This document shows positions 1-11,064 of a stretch of 64,000 nt of DNA, one piece after another. The first letter of the stretch is position 1; each line of letters begins with the position of its first letter. The translations under genes and the position numbers were made by a program. This DNA is from Mactra quadrangularis (Eukaryota > Mollusca > Bivalvia > Venerida > Mactridae). The notes below the pieces were generated by a model that was not told the DNA's origin, made no database searches, and was given only the letters and a program-made list of their open reading frames with translations. The stretch is taken from contig CM046298.1 in the NCBI GenBank assembly GCA_025267735.1, positions 40,077,917 through 40,141,916 of the forward strand, read 5' to 3'.

Positions 1-3000
1 TAATTGTAGAAACTAGCAGCAAGCTTGTGGAAAGGGAACAGGCCAAGTTATTTGATGAAAAGATTGTAAAGGAATATAAATCTTTTGTGTCCAGAAACTT
101 ACATGTTCTGTCAAGGTACAATTTTTATAATGTTTAACTGTATAAATATTATGGAACAGTAATTAGGTTGAATGACCACCTTGATATGGTAGTATATGTT
201 TTAACAAATTTTGTATTCTGAAGGACATTATATCATTATAAAATGAATACGTACATGTAGTTTGCATTTAGGTCACATGGAGAGTAAATCCTATCTATGC
301 AAGATATCTATGTCCTGCCATCAATACCAAGGACCACAATGGAAATAAAGACTAGTTCTATCCTTGGTATTGGCAAGCATGTCATGATACTAAATTCAAA
401 TGCAGTTTTTTTTTTAATTTTCTGTTTTAAATCATTGTCTTAATAATTAGAACTATATTTAATACCAGAATTCATATTCTGTCAGATTACATGTATTGTA
501 CCATTATGTGTGACCTAATGCTGAAATAAATCTATTTGAATCAATCTATCTGTCTTTGTTCAGGTATATAATTATGTAATTGCTGTCAGTAATAGATCTA
601 CTTGTCACTATTGGGCAGTTCTTGAACTTAATTTTTTATAAACTATAAAGTTTATCTATAAGGGCCATCAAAATTGATGGTAATAACAGAATGGTCTTTA
701 TCTAGTGAGGTTTTACTAAAATTAAGCTTAAAATTGTCAATAATTACAAACTTTTGCAGTTACAAACAAAGGTGTTCTCTATCCCGGAATTTTACATAAA
801 AATAATTTGTATATACATAATCTTTTGTGTTCCAGTCATCCAGCACTGACATGGCAACAAGCTTACAATGAGGAATCAACAACATCACCAGCTGTAGATG
901 TAAGATCTATCCTAGCTCTAGAAACTACTGATAGAAAACAGAAATGTATGATAGAATGGACTAGTAAACCTATCAACATAGATCCTTGTTATCTTACTAT
1001 ATCTAACCTTCCTCAGGTATGTTTGTTTCTTACATATGGTTGATGGTACCTTGAAATTTATTAGAATTTGTTGTATTCTAATTTATTTTAGCTTGATAGT
1101 GAAACAAGTTCTTACAACTTAGATTTATAACCTTCAAGTCCCCTTTCTGGTCCCCCAGTACTGAGCTAGTAGGATAAAGTTTCTTGCTCAAGGATACAAC
1201 AGGGTAGGTTTTGGGTTGGATTCAAACCAATGCGGAGCTGGCTATCCAATGATTACCAGTGTGACACAGTAACCGCTCGGCCACGCCTGCTCCTGAATTT
1301 GTTTTATGTGGTCTTGAGGAAATCTTCCAGGGTAATGACAAAAAATAAAATAAAAAATATATTTTTATTTCAAATTATTATGTAAAAAATTACATATGTG
1401 CATTACATATTTGATTTAAATATACAGCAAAATATGATAATTGATATTTTATTTATTTTTATTTTGTTATCATTAATCTCTTGCCCATTTATTAGGCCAT
1501 GCCATATCGGAATTTTGTTAAGCGTCCACGTGCGCTTAGGTTTTAGAGTCCTAAATAAGAATAAAAAACAAAATATGTTTTTATTTCAAATTATGATGTA
1601 AAAAATTACATATTATGTGCATTACATATTTGATTTAAATATACAGCAAGATATAATAGTTGATGCTTTATTTATTTTTATTTTGTTATCATTAATCTCT
1701 TGCCCATTTATTAGGCCATGCCATATCGGAATTTTGTTAAGCGTCCACGTGCGCTTAGGTTTTAGAGTCCTAAATAAGAATAAAAAACAAAATTGTTGGT
1801 AAAATTTTCTTAAATAAGTCTGATGTTCCGATACGACTATTTAATTTAGGGAAAATTGTGGTCGGCAAAGACGTTATTCATCGTAAGCAATTTATCATAA
1901 CCGCGTCATTAGTACAATATATATTTTACATAAAAAACCTAGTCATTTTATATTAAATTCAGACTATCGTCTCATATTATGAGGATGTTATTCCATGGAA
2001 ATTAATTATAATGCATTGTTTTTGTCGTAAAAAATATTTGTGTTTTCGTTTTTGGTTTGTGTGTTTTTGTGAATAGGTACCTAGGTTTGTCAAATTTGAG
2101 TTGACACTTAACAGAATTCCAATTTGGCATGGCCTTAATTTTCATATCTACAGGCAGTTATGACATTAAAGTATGCTTTATTTCTGTTTTTTCATGATAT
2201 TATAATGAAGCTTCTCCTTTACAGTGGCAAGTTGACTATGTATTGCTTTGTGCCCTGGTACCCTTAATTTGATATGACACACTTATTCCTTTTATTACCC
2301 CAGATTTTAACTTAATTGTCAAGATTTATGAAACTAGAGTGTTACATGTATAATAATATTGTTTATTTATTGTTCTACAGGCTATGACATGTGTTAGTGT
2401 TTCGACAGATAATAAATATTTTGTATGTGGAGGTTTAGACTGTGTTGTACATATGTATGATCTACAAACAGGAAAGGTTAGTTAATATGTTTGTTATATC
2501 TGAGTGTTATTTCACAGTCATAAGTATAAAACAACTCAAGTTGCTGACAACCCTCCTGCTACATACAGGTAGTTAGAAATCTACAAAAAATGTACACTGA
2601 TACTGCTTGACATTCATTGTTTTATAATTTATATCACAAGTCAAGCAAAGATTTGAAGCAAATGTTTAGAACATGTGGTTAAAATAAATGTTTCTTGTTG
2701 AATCCAAATAGACACATTGAGTACCTCTGGTCATAGACTTAGGTTTAGAAATCTAGACCTGTCCAGGATATGTGAGATAGTTGACTCACTCTCTAAAAAT
2801 GGCTGAAAAAGTATTGTAAAGTGGCACTAGGAACACACCATAAATTACAAATATATTTTATTCAGAACTCAAGTTGATGGGTATTTACAGCTTAAAAACT
2901 TTGTTTGTACCAAATGTACTAGTGCAGAACTAATTTGAAATAAAAATGTGTCTACACAGAACAATAGGCTTTAATCTATGTTGCATACTTTTCAGCAATA

Positions 3001-6000
3001 ATATGAAAAAGTCAAGAGATGTATCCATTACCCACAATACCCATAAATTGGAGTTTCAAATCTAAACACAATAGTATCGCAATTTTGGTTTTTGTCCTTT
3101 GGGTTGTTTTTTACATTTTGTAACTTTTCTCGATATTTCAGGAAATCAGTAGTTTCCGAGGTCATGCTGATGCACTTACTGATGTATGTTTTGTTGGTAA
3201 AGATAAAATCTGTAGTGTATCTAAAGATTCATCAGTTAGTGTCTGGGATGTTAGTGGTGGACATAGGTATGTTAAAACATTTCTTATTGTAACTTAAAAG
3301 AGTGTACTGAAACCTCTCTGAAATGTTGGTTTTATATTGTATTGGCTTTAGCTAAATGTGTTATCCACATGAGATAAAGTTATTATTAATATTATTATTT
3401 TTGTATTGTTTTAACAATTTTGAAGGGTAACTAACTATTAGTCATTTAGTGTTAATGAAAACTTGTGAAATGATCCCATCACAGTTTTGTCCTGTCTTCT
3501 CAAACGTTTTGATATTTAACAGTGATTTAATAAGTTCTTCTATGTAGATAAAAAGGCAATATTAACTCAGCAATCAGGTGTAATCTGCTTAGTTATTAGT
3601 TTGTTTCACCTGATTCTAAAATTTTACACTATCAGAATATTACAATTGTAAGATGACAAACATCTTTGCTCACAAAGTCACTGAAAACTATTCATGTTTG
3701 GACAGATGAAAAAAAAACCAATAAATAAGTGGGAAAAAAAATGTTGAGAAATGAAATAAAACCCAAATAAACAAGCAAAACTTGACTATCTGCTGCACCT
3801 GTTTATTTGTTGTTCCAACAGTTATATTTAATCATTATGATGATACATGATGCTTTACTTGTTGTCTTGTTGTTACAGGTTATTTAATTTACGTGGACAT
3901 CAACGTCGTGTAAATTCATGCTCTTCTGATAAAGGAGGTAGTGTTGTTGCTACAGCATCATGGGATTGTATGATTAAAATATGGGAAATGAAGAAAGGAA
4001 GTATGATCTGTGAATTTAAAGTTGGAAGGTTAGTCTTGGTCACTTTAAACTACATTTCAGGAGTTCTGTAAAGTTTCCCATATGATGTAGCTTTCTTGGT
4101 GAAGGAAACAGAGTAGTTGGTTTGAATTTGATTTGAACCAACACAGAGCTGGCTATCCAATGATTACCAGTTCAACATAGTTAACACTTGGCCTTGGTCT
4201 GCTTCTGCTCTTAATCTGAAATACACTTATGTAACTAGGGGCACGTTGCCTAACGATTTCGCTACATATCGCTATGAAAAAGCGATTTCTTGTAGTGCTT
4301 CTTCTTAGGAAACGACTTGCTACTTACCAAACTCCCTGCAGCGGTTCTCTCCCTTTATAAAATATTTTGCGCTCATTGCGAGTGCATGTTTTTGGGGCGA
4401 TTTCAAACTAAATAAGTGTTTAAAAGTATAAAATCATTGCAAAAACATATGTTCAAATGAACAATTACAAATATTTATTGATTTCAATTTATCATTAGTC
4501 AGTCAAACATAAAAACAAGAATTGTCGGCAAACAGGAAGTTACATTACTGTGGAGGCAGCCATTTTGATTTGTTAAAGCGCTCTAGGGTAGGGAAGATTT
4601 TTTTCGCTAGCTTTCGCTGCGTAGCGAAATGAAGCGATATGTTGTAGCAAGCTGTTTCCTAGTATTTTGCTTCGTAGCGATATCTAGTGATGTCCTTAGG
4701 TAACGCACCCTAGGACTGTGCACTTGCTTAGATCCTATTTAAGATCATTAGTCATTTGGCACCATGTTCTAAAAGCCAATAATCCATCTATATTTATAAT
4801 TATACAGTGAAATTTCATTGTTAGGACTATGGATTCTGATTGCATTGATAGCAGAACTGTCTTAGTATAGGGACTTTTGTCTTCTCAAATGTAGCAGTTG
4901 GGATTTAATTGTAAAAATATTGCATGACTTTGCAAGAACCCTGGTGATCTTTATATTGGAACTTATATACTTAACTGTATTGTACAGCTTGAAATTGAGT
5001 GTTTTGTTATGGTTGCTTTATATTTGCTTTCAATAGGGTTATTGATGTTGTTATTTTTATGATGGAATTATTTACATTTTCAGTCCAGTAAACTGTGTTA
5101 GTTTTCATCCTGAAGGACAGAAGATAGTGTCTGGACAATGGGATAGTACCATCAAAATATGGGATATATTTCATAAAACAAAACTAGGGGTAAATGATAT
5201 TTAATTTCATTGTTCATACATTCATGTATAAATCAATTTTACCTTTGTAAAAAACTGTGTAACAATTTGGGCATGTTTGATTGACTGTACGGAAAATGTG
5301 TAGAACATGTTCTTGAATGGAATATGTTGGAACAATATGTTGTGAAACAATCATGGCATCCAGAAGCTTGGTTGCTAGGATGTTCTTTTTGATGTATTCA
5401 TTAGTTTATCAGTTTTGCTTAAATATCATTGTTGTTTTTTAGTGATCCAATAGTCAAGAAAGGAGGCTCGATTCTACCATGTAGAGGCTATTTGTAAATG
5501 TGTTTTTCATTTGAAAATATTTTAAGATGCTATCCACATTGTAAATGTAAAGTAAAAACAATTTAATATTTTTCCTTTGTCTCTATCATTTGCAAATTGT
5601 GAAGTGTGTATTCTGAGCTTACTAGGTGAAATAAAAAATCGATCAACAAATAAAAAGTCAATAAATATCTTCTATATCCTATATAGGTATTGAGAGGACA
5701 TGAGACATCAGTAAGAGATATAGCATATTCCCCATCAGGTCGTCACATAGCTTCAGCTGCTCTTGATGGAGATGTAAAAATGTGGGCGGCTGATTTAGGA
5801 GCACAAGTTGGTAATATACTAGGACATGCTTTACCTATCAATAAACTGACATTCTCACCTACTGGTAGTGAACTTATAACAGTCAGTGATGATCATAAAG
5901 TCAAGGTAACTCTTAATGTTTTGTTTGTAGTTGATTTTAAGTTTTCACTTCCATTAAAATCACGATGTACTTCCTTAGTATACACTGGAGTCCAAAAGTT

Positions 6001-6774
6001 TCTTTACACTTGTAATTTTTTCTTTTTACCTCTTATATTTTCTCGAGACAGTCATATTGGCCCTTGGCCTTTGGAAAAATTATAGGGCCTATATCAAATC
6101 ACTTATTTAATAACATATCATACTGAACATCCGTTATTATTATAAATATTATAAATAGACATGTGTAACTTCTTTAAGAATATTGTATATTTCTTTTATA
6201 TTGTATTTCGAGTTAATATACAGTACCCACCAATAGTTTGGAGACAAAATAAATTTACTACAGTTCTTGAATTTTGATGATTACTTTTGTTGAATCATTT
6301 TCATTTTTAAATATATTTAAGTATGGTTTGTGATAAAATGAAAACAAGTTTCATGAATGCAACACATTCATATGATTTAGCATCTGGCATCCAAAAGCCT
6401 CCAAAACTACGTTTTTTGTAATCCTTTTCCTTGACATAGATTTTGTGCTATTTTGTAGTCTCAGATATAATTATATTGATACACAAAAAATAAAGCAAAA
6501 CTAAAAATGCATTTCAAAATAAACAATTACCAAATTTTAGATAAAAGCTATACTGAAGGCTTACAAAGTGAAAATGACTCCAAACTTTTGGTGGGTACTG
6601 TACATTGATTGTTTGTATATTTCAAGGTATGGTCTGGACATTTAGGTAAACCTATATCAGTGATTGGTGATGGTAGTCTAGGACCAACAGTCTCTGTAGC
6701 TATATCACCACTGAAAGAATATATTGCTATTGGTTACCATTCTGGACTTGTTAGAATACATGATATCATCTCAG
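1..6774 (+). CDS. TEP1: TEP1 orthologue, exon block A (8 exons, 5' end outside window)
   Basis: Exons read from GT-AG boundaries and phase: 1(or before)-115, 836-1016, 2381-2476, 3142-3266, 3879-4028, 5084-5189, 5687-5905, 6627-6774. Codons start at base 3. The first two exons match the stretch that follows the NACHT ATPase in TEP1-type proteins (FVSRNLHVLS, then HPALTWQQA). From 2381 on, each exon carries WD40 blades, for example WDCMIKIWE (about 3961), WDSTIKIWD (about 5139) and a DHKVK|VW motif split by the 5905/6627 intron. TEP1 is the WD40/TROVE/NACHT protein of vault particles and telomerase RNP; the WD40 part forms the vault-associated scaffold. All phases agree across junctions. The reading frame continues at 28370 after a 21.6-kb intron that contains a Polinton. 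Assignment rests mainly on the match of the C-terminal exons to TEP1. Confidence 0.88.
1086..1296 (-). repeat. tRNA-derived SINE-like copy in TEP1 intron
   Basis: Reading the minus strand, 1296-1180 holds a box A-like GTGGCCGAGCGG and a box B-like GGTTTGAATCC at tRNA-like spacing, as in SINEs built from a Leu/Ser-type tRNA. A second, decayed copy lies at 4095-4215 in a later intron (shared GAGCTGGCTATCCAATGATT, on the plus strand). The flank from about 1086 resembles 54605-54700. Confidence 0.6.
1358..1795. repeat. Tandem duplication, about 219-bp unit, two copies
   Basis: The two copies (about 1358-1576 and 1577-1795) are nearly identical, including GGAATTTTGTTAAGCGTCC at 1510 and 1729. Short open frames inside them (1398-1601, 1617-1802) are repeat-derived and not genes. 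Confidence 0.8.
1713..2136. mobile_element. Short inverted-repeat element (MITE-like)
   Basis: Starts with AGGCCATGCC at 1713 and ends with GGCATGGCCT at 2127-2136. The arms continue about 30 bp with mismatches. The left end is duplicated at 1494 by the tandem duplication. No coding sequence is seen. Confidence 0.5.
4095..4215 (-). repeat. Decayed second copy of the tRNA-derived SINE
   Basis: Shares the GGTTTGAA-like box B region and the GAGCTGGCTATCCAATGATT block with the copy at 1086-1296. Its box A region is degraded. Confidence 0.5.
4238..4710. mobile_element. MITE with about 40-bp imperfect TIRs, TA target duplication
   Basis: The left end GGGGCACGTTGCCTAACG and the reverse complement of the right end (GGGTGCGTTACCTAAGG) pair, and both arms go on into related TATCGCTA motifs. 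It is flanked by TA on each side. No coding sequence; it lies in a TEP1 intron. Confidence 0.6.
6221..6600. mobile_element. Tc1/mariner-type MITE, copy 1
   Basis: The TIR begins CAGTACCCACCAA at 6221; its mirror ends at 6600, and both sides are flanked by TA. Arms are about 28 bp. Related copies are at 49724-50096 and 61724-62096. The right end lies 26 bp before the splice acceptor of the exon at 6627. Confidence 0.75.
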
Positions 6775-7168
6775 GTAAGATTTTCATTTTAAACACATGT
6801 CATGAACTTACTTGCTTCATACATGTAAATGGTGGGATTCTAAAATTAGGGATGCATTTTTTTGTTTGTGGGGGAGTATGTCATGGTACTTACTTGTTAA
6901 CATTATGGGGAGAAGGATATTTAATTAGCATGATAGCAACACCAGGAGAGAAATAAACTGGTAAGCCAGGGGTCGTGGGTTCGACAAAATCATTGTTTTG
7001 CTTCACGATTGCTATAATTTTGTACCTTGAGTACACAGCTTATTGATGGGAAAAGATGTCAGAGACAATGAGTTTTGTATTTTTTTTTTAGATGCCATAT
7101 AACTTACATGCTATAGTGCTATCTAAAAATTCTTGTTCTTATGACATTTTGAGAAAAACTGATGATAC

Positions 7169-7174
7169 ATTCTA
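7169..7174. repeat. Polinton target-site duplication, left copy
   Basis: ATTCTA directly before the left TIR; the identical hexamer follows the right TIR at 28189-28194. Confidence 0.95.
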
Positions 7175-7349
7175 AGTAGTACCAAAAGGGAGGGGGAAAA
7201 AATACGGTAAAAAATACGGTAAAAAATACGGTGTAAAAATACGGTAAAAAATACGGTGTAAAAATACGGTGAAAAAATACGGTTGCAAACTTACCTTGGG
7301 GCAATACTTACGTTGGGGCAAGGCTTACCTTACTTTTTTGTTAGTTTTT
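7175..7349 (+). repeat. Polinton left terminal inverted repeat (175 bp)
   Basis: Matches the reverse complement of 28013-28188 with one visible 1-base indel (six T at 7334-7339 against seven at the other end). The outer half holds seven tandem, slightly varied AAAAATACGGT units (about 7197-7283); the inner half has two related ACCTTGGGGCAA/ACGTTGGGGCAA blocks. Confidence 0.95.
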
Positions 7350-7539
7350 TTATTAAAGGGAGAGTAATCTCGCTAATGTTGCGTTTAACTATCATGAAGT
7401 TGTCTTTCTTGTCCTAGATCCGATATTTGGTTGGAACGCGAGCGACGACGGTTGAACCATTAAGTTGATATTAAAAAGCGGGTGGTCAGCGCAAGACACT
7501 CATTTCTTCTTAGAGCTTCACTCACGTTAGATTGAAAAT
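7350..7539 (+). promoter_or_regulatory. Integrase upstream region
   Basis: Non-coding 190 bp between the TIR and the integrase ATG. A TATA-like ATATTAAAAAG lies at 7468-7478, about 60 bp before the ATG. It is the likely promoter of the plus-strand gene cluster; this is inferred from position only. Confidence 0.4.
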
Positions 7540-8661
7540 ATGGAAGACGCGGAGAGAAAACAGATTTTGGAACGTTATTATTTCACCACCAAAAATCCCG
7601 CTGCTTTTGCTGGTGCTCAGAAATTGTTTAACGTTCTAGATAAGAAGTATCCTGGAACATTTACCGTAAAATTTATACAGCAGTGGCTAAATGATCAAGA
7701 TGCTTATTCTCTGCAGAAGTCAAGGAGACATAGATTCAAGACGGCCAGCGTGCGAGTCTCTGGAATTGGTGAACAACTAGACATTGATTTGTTGTCTATG
7801 GTCAATTTAGCGGAGGACAACGATGACGTTCGATTCCTCCTGTGCGCTATAGACATACTCTCCAGAAAGTTGTGGGTGCAACCGTTAAAAAACAAGACTG
7901 CTAAAATGGTATTGAGCGCTATGAAAGACATCCTGCGAGACATTTCTCCCACGAAAATTAAGAAAATTCGCGCGGATAAAGGTAGCGAGTTTTCAAACCA
8001 GTGGTTTAAAAAGTATATGAAGGAGGAGAACATTTATTTTTTTACTACCAATAATCCGCCAAAAAGCAATTACGTCGAGAGAGTGCAAAGGACTTTGAAA
8101 GAAAAGTTGTATAGAATGATGAGACATCAAAGGACCTATCGATACATCGACGATTTGCAGAACGTGGTGGACAGTTACAACACAACCCCACATCGCAGTT
8201 TAAATGGTTTATCACCGAACGACGTGAACAAAGATAACGAAGCCGACGTGTGGGCGCAAGTGTATCTCAAAAAGTCAAAGGGAAAACCGAAACCCAAATT
8301 TAAATTCAAAATAGGAGATCTCGCGCGCATCAGTTTTACGAAACAGCCGTTTCAACGCGCTTATCAAGAGCAGTACACTACCGAAGTGTTTAAAGTGGTG
8401 GGCAGATTATTGAAACAAGGCATTCCCATGTACAAATTGATCGATTTGAGGGGCGAGCGCATCGTTGGATTGTTTTACGACGCTGAACTTCAAAAGGTGA
8501 ATAAGGACGAAAACAGTTTGTGGTTTATCGAACGTATTTTGAAAAAGCGGAAACGAAATAAAAAGTTACAGTATTTTGTCGAATGGCAGGGATTCCCAAA
8601 AACATTTAATAGTTGGGTGGATGCGGATGATGTCAAAGACGTGCAGACTAGTACGACATAA
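7540..8661 (+). CDS. INT: Polinton retroviral-type integrase with C-terminal chromodomain
   Basis: 373 aa, full length for Polinton integrases. It joins the element's ends to host DNA in the nucleus. The N-terminal part (about 1-70, with QQWLNDQDAYSL) is the usual Polinton domain before the catalytic core. The rve/RNase H-like core shows the catalytic triad: D83 in QLDIDLL, D146 in RADKGSEF and E180 in NYVERVQRTLK, giving the classic D-x(62)-D-x(33)-E spacing. Residues about 325-368 form a chromodomain (FIERILKKRK, then YFVEWQGFP, then SWVDADDV), which in related integrases and Ty3-type elements binds modified histones. It is the first gene after the left TIR; the next ATG follows the stop by 2 bp. 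No frameshift or stop is seen, and all three catalytic residues are kept. Confidence 0.95.
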   Translation: MEDAERKQILERYYFTTKNPAAFAGAQKLFNVLDKKYPGTFTVKFIQQWLNDQDAYSLQKSRRHRFKTASVRVSGIGEQLDIDLLSMVNLAEDNDDVRFLLCAIDILSRKLWVQPLKNKTAKMVLSAMKDILRDISPTKIKKIRADKGSEFSNQWFKKYMKEENIYFFTTNNPPKSNYVERVQRTLKEKLYRMMRHQRTYRYIDDLQNVVDSYNTTPHRSLNGLSPNDVNKDNEADVWAQVYLKKSKGKPKPKFKFKIGDLARISFTKQPFQRAYQEQYTTEVFKVVGRLLKQGIPMYKLIDLRGERIVGLFYDAELQKVNKDENSLWFIERILKKRKRNKKLQYFVEWQGFPKTFNSWVDADDVKDVQTSTT

Positions 8662-8663
8662 AC

Positions 8664-9110
8664 ATGGATAGATATCTTTATATCAAAAGTGATGACAGCA
8701 ACGATTATTTTACTGATAACCAGACTTATCGGTTTAAAGTTCATTTGAACTTGCCGTTGACGTTGCATGGACACTGGAAAGTCGCGCTGATGGAATTTTA
8801 TGTTGCGGATAAAACCAAGACGAGTGCAACTTCTAAATCTAAAACCGAGAATCAAGATTTATACATTTACAGCGATCTATGTAAAGAAAGCATCGTACAT
8901 GGTTCAGAACAACCGCTGTTGAGACGGGTGGAGAAAAATAAAAAAGACGGCTGGGACTATTTGTTCGATGCGCCATACTACATTCCCGTTAAAAAGCAAG
9001 AACTTCGTGAGTTTATCATCTATATAAAAGGAGCGTATGGTTCATACGCGACACATTTGAAAGAGCCTGCACACTTAACACTTCACTTGAAGCAGTATCC
9101 GTTTTATTAA
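8664..9110 (+). CDS. Penton-like minor capsid protein (single jelly roll)
   Basis: 148 aa. The N-terminal pattern YFTDNQTYRFKVHLNLPL followed by GHWKVALMEF is the signature of the Polinton minor capsid (penton) protein: a beta-strand start, a polar FxVxLPxPL motif, then a GxWxVAL strand. In the virion this protein would fill the five-fold vertices. It begins 2 bp after the integrase stop and ends 1 bp before the next ATG, directly upstream of the major capsid region. Length is normal for the family. Assignment is by pattern and gene order, without a search. Confidence 0.75.
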   Translation: MDRYLYIKSDDSNDYFTDNQTYRFKVHLNLPLTLHGHWKVALMEFYVADKTKTSATSKSKTENQDLYIYSDLCKESIVHGSEQPLLRRVEKNKKDGWDYLFDAPYYIPVKKQELREFIIYIKGAYGSYATHLKEPAHLTLHLKQYPFY

Positions 9111-9111
9111 G

Positions 9112-9543
9112 ATGAAATTGTACGTGCCGAATCCGCAAAAGTGGGTCGAATTTTTCGATCGAGTTAGCAGCGGACAAACGACATTGAACCAATCAGGTGG
9201 CGGTAGACGACAATCTATCTACCCCGTTGTCGAATCAAAAGCTGCAGAAGACAAAACGTTCCCTATAAAAGCGGTGTTACCGGCCGAACAGACCACTGCA
9301 CAGGCTAAATCGGAGTTGGAGAGGGAGGATATAAATCCAACAACAGTAGCGAATATGTTTCAGTCTTCCAACGGACGGCGACGAAGTGGGACAAAACGCA
9401 AGAGATCTTCAAAAAAATCTCATAAAGGTGTCAAACGTCAGCGTGGTAGTGGTAAAAAGAAATCTTATTCAAAGAAACGTAGTGGAAAACAGAATAAAAC
9501 GTCTAGACGCAGTCGTGTAAAGGACATATTTGAAATTAAATAA
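9112..9543 (+). CDS. Small very basic protein, candidate core/DNA-binding protein
   Basis: 143 aa. It starts [18 protein letters not shown], a short conserved-looking head, then a Gly/Gln and acidic linker. Residues about 88-136 are a dense Lys/Arg/Ser tail ([26 protein letters not shown]) like protamine-like adenoviral core proteins. Its place between penton and major capsid genes suggests a virion protein that binds DNA or a capsid-interior protein. No catalytic motif is seen. The start is fixed by 1-bp spacing from the penton stop, and the major capsid ATG lies 2 bp after its own stop. The function is inferred from composition and position. Confidence 0.7.
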   Translation: MKLYVPNPQKWVEFFDRVSSGQTTLNQSGGGRRQSIYPVVESKAAEDKTFPIKAVLPAEQTTAQAKSELEREDINPTTVANMFQSSNGRRRSGTKRKRSSKKSHKGVKRQRGSGKKKSYSKKRSGKQNKTSRRSRVKDIFEIK

Positions 9544-9545
9544 CA

Positions 9546-11064
9546 ATGTCGATGTTCAACGAAGAGAATTTTAAGGAAGGATTAGTGTCGGAATTAGCTT
9601 TGTTCGACCTGCCGAGCACACAAACGAGCGTTACGGATGTGTATTACGATGAAATTCGACCACTTTCTCAGGTGTCGGATGAAAGTCCGTTCGAGTTTAA
9701 AATCAGCGGACAAAATTCTATGGATTATCTCGACTTGAAAAATTCGCAGATTTACGTCAGATGTAAAGTGGAAAAAACGGACGGAACGGCTCTTCCGGCT
9801 CAGGGAACTTCTTTGAAAATCGGACCCGCCAACTTGTTTTTGCAAGCGCTGTTTTCGACGACTGAAGTCACTTTACAGAACAAAGCTACCATCACTTGTA
9901 ATTATAATCCGTACAGAGCTTACATAAACGCTCTTTTAAACTTCGGGTCAGATGCCGTTCCAAGTCAACTGACCACTCAGTTATTCATCCAAGATGATGC
10001 CGACAGTCCAGGAGATACAGATCCTCAAGGGAACAACAACGGACTTTATCGACGAGCTGCATTGATCGCCGAATCTAAACACATCGATTTACAAGGACCC
10101 ATCTTCCACGACCTTTTTTCAATGTCGAGATATTTGCTAAATCAAGTGGACGTAAAAATCAAAATGTATAGAAGTTCCATGAATTTCTGTCTGTTAACGG
10201 GAGATGCTAACGACTACAGAGTGATTATCGAAGATATCTACATTTTGGCTAAGAAGATACGAGTGAATCCTGCCGTCATTTACGGTCATTCAAAAATTTT
10301 GGAAAAGCAAAATGCACTATACCCATACAATAAAGTGGAAGTGAAATCAGTGAGCATCGCAACAGGTTCTACCAATTACACTTGGGAAAACATGTTTCAA
10401 GGAAGGCGCCCCAACAAAATCATTTTGGGATTTGTGAAAAGCAAAGCAGTGAGCGGCGATTACAAAACCAACCCGTTTAATTTCGAGAACTGCGCCATTC
10501 AACAAATTGCTGTGTATTGCGATGGATTGCCTGTGGGTGGAAATCCGCTAAAGTTGGATTTCGATGCAGCGGGTGGTACGACGTTCATGCGTGCCTATAC
10601 CAATTTACTCGTATCCAATGGCAAGTGGAGACAAGACGAAGGCAATCTCTTAGATAGAGAGCACTATGTAAAGGGTTCAACATTGTTCGTCTTCCAGTTA
10701 GAACCAGATTTCACACAGCACGGCGAGTACCTGTCGTTGGTGAAAACAGGCAATGTTCGTCTCGACGTAGTGTTCAAGACTCCATTATCGGGTAAGACAT
10801 ATTTTGTTCACCTTTATGTTGTATTCATTTTATTTTCACCACTTTTTCTCTAACATTTAATATCTCTTTGCTAAACACATTTAAATTTAATATTTCTCAT
10901 ACAATGGTTAATCATCTAGACGTGTGTAGATATAGTCATGTTTGTGCAAGGTAAATTTAAACTCAATAATGTTATATCTTTCAGAACCCATGAGTTGCAT
11001 CGCTTACAGCGAAGGACCTGGTTATTTTGAAATCAACCGTGAAAGAGATATCATCATTCCATAA
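9546..11064 (+). CDS. MCP: Polinton major capsid protein (double jelly roll), one intron
   Basis: Two exons, 9546-10791 and 10985-11064, give 441 aa. The donor GGTAAGAC at 10791/10792 and the acceptor TTTCAG at 10984 restore the frame. The unspliced frame would stop at 10853 after a hydrophobic, non-homologous tail, while the spliced end (about [17 protein letters not shown]) supplies the last beta-strands seen in Polinton capsid proteins (a VxVYAEY-like strand). Other family marks are the N-terminal region ending in a polar tract, [34 protein letters not shown] and [12 protein letters not shown] near the C-terminus. The protein would form the pseudo-hexameric capsomers of an icosahedral shell. 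The stop codon overlaps the protease ATG (TAATG). Confidence 0.92.

Noticed and set aside
1398..1802. Two near-identical 61-67-aa frames as a tandem gene pair
   Set aside because: Products of the 219-bp noncoding tandem duplication inside a TEP1 intron.
7197..7283. CRISPR-like array
   Set aside because: The regular repeats are directly adjacent without unique spacers, and are part of a transposon TIR in an animal genome.
7119..7304. Minus-strand open frame at the Polinton left end
   Set aside because: It is the TIR subrepeats read through (repeating FFTVFFTVFF); the mirror frame exists at 28042-28260.
7704..8855. Minus-strand open frames under the integrase
   Set aside because: Shadows of the integrase and penton-like genes, with no domains and biased composition.
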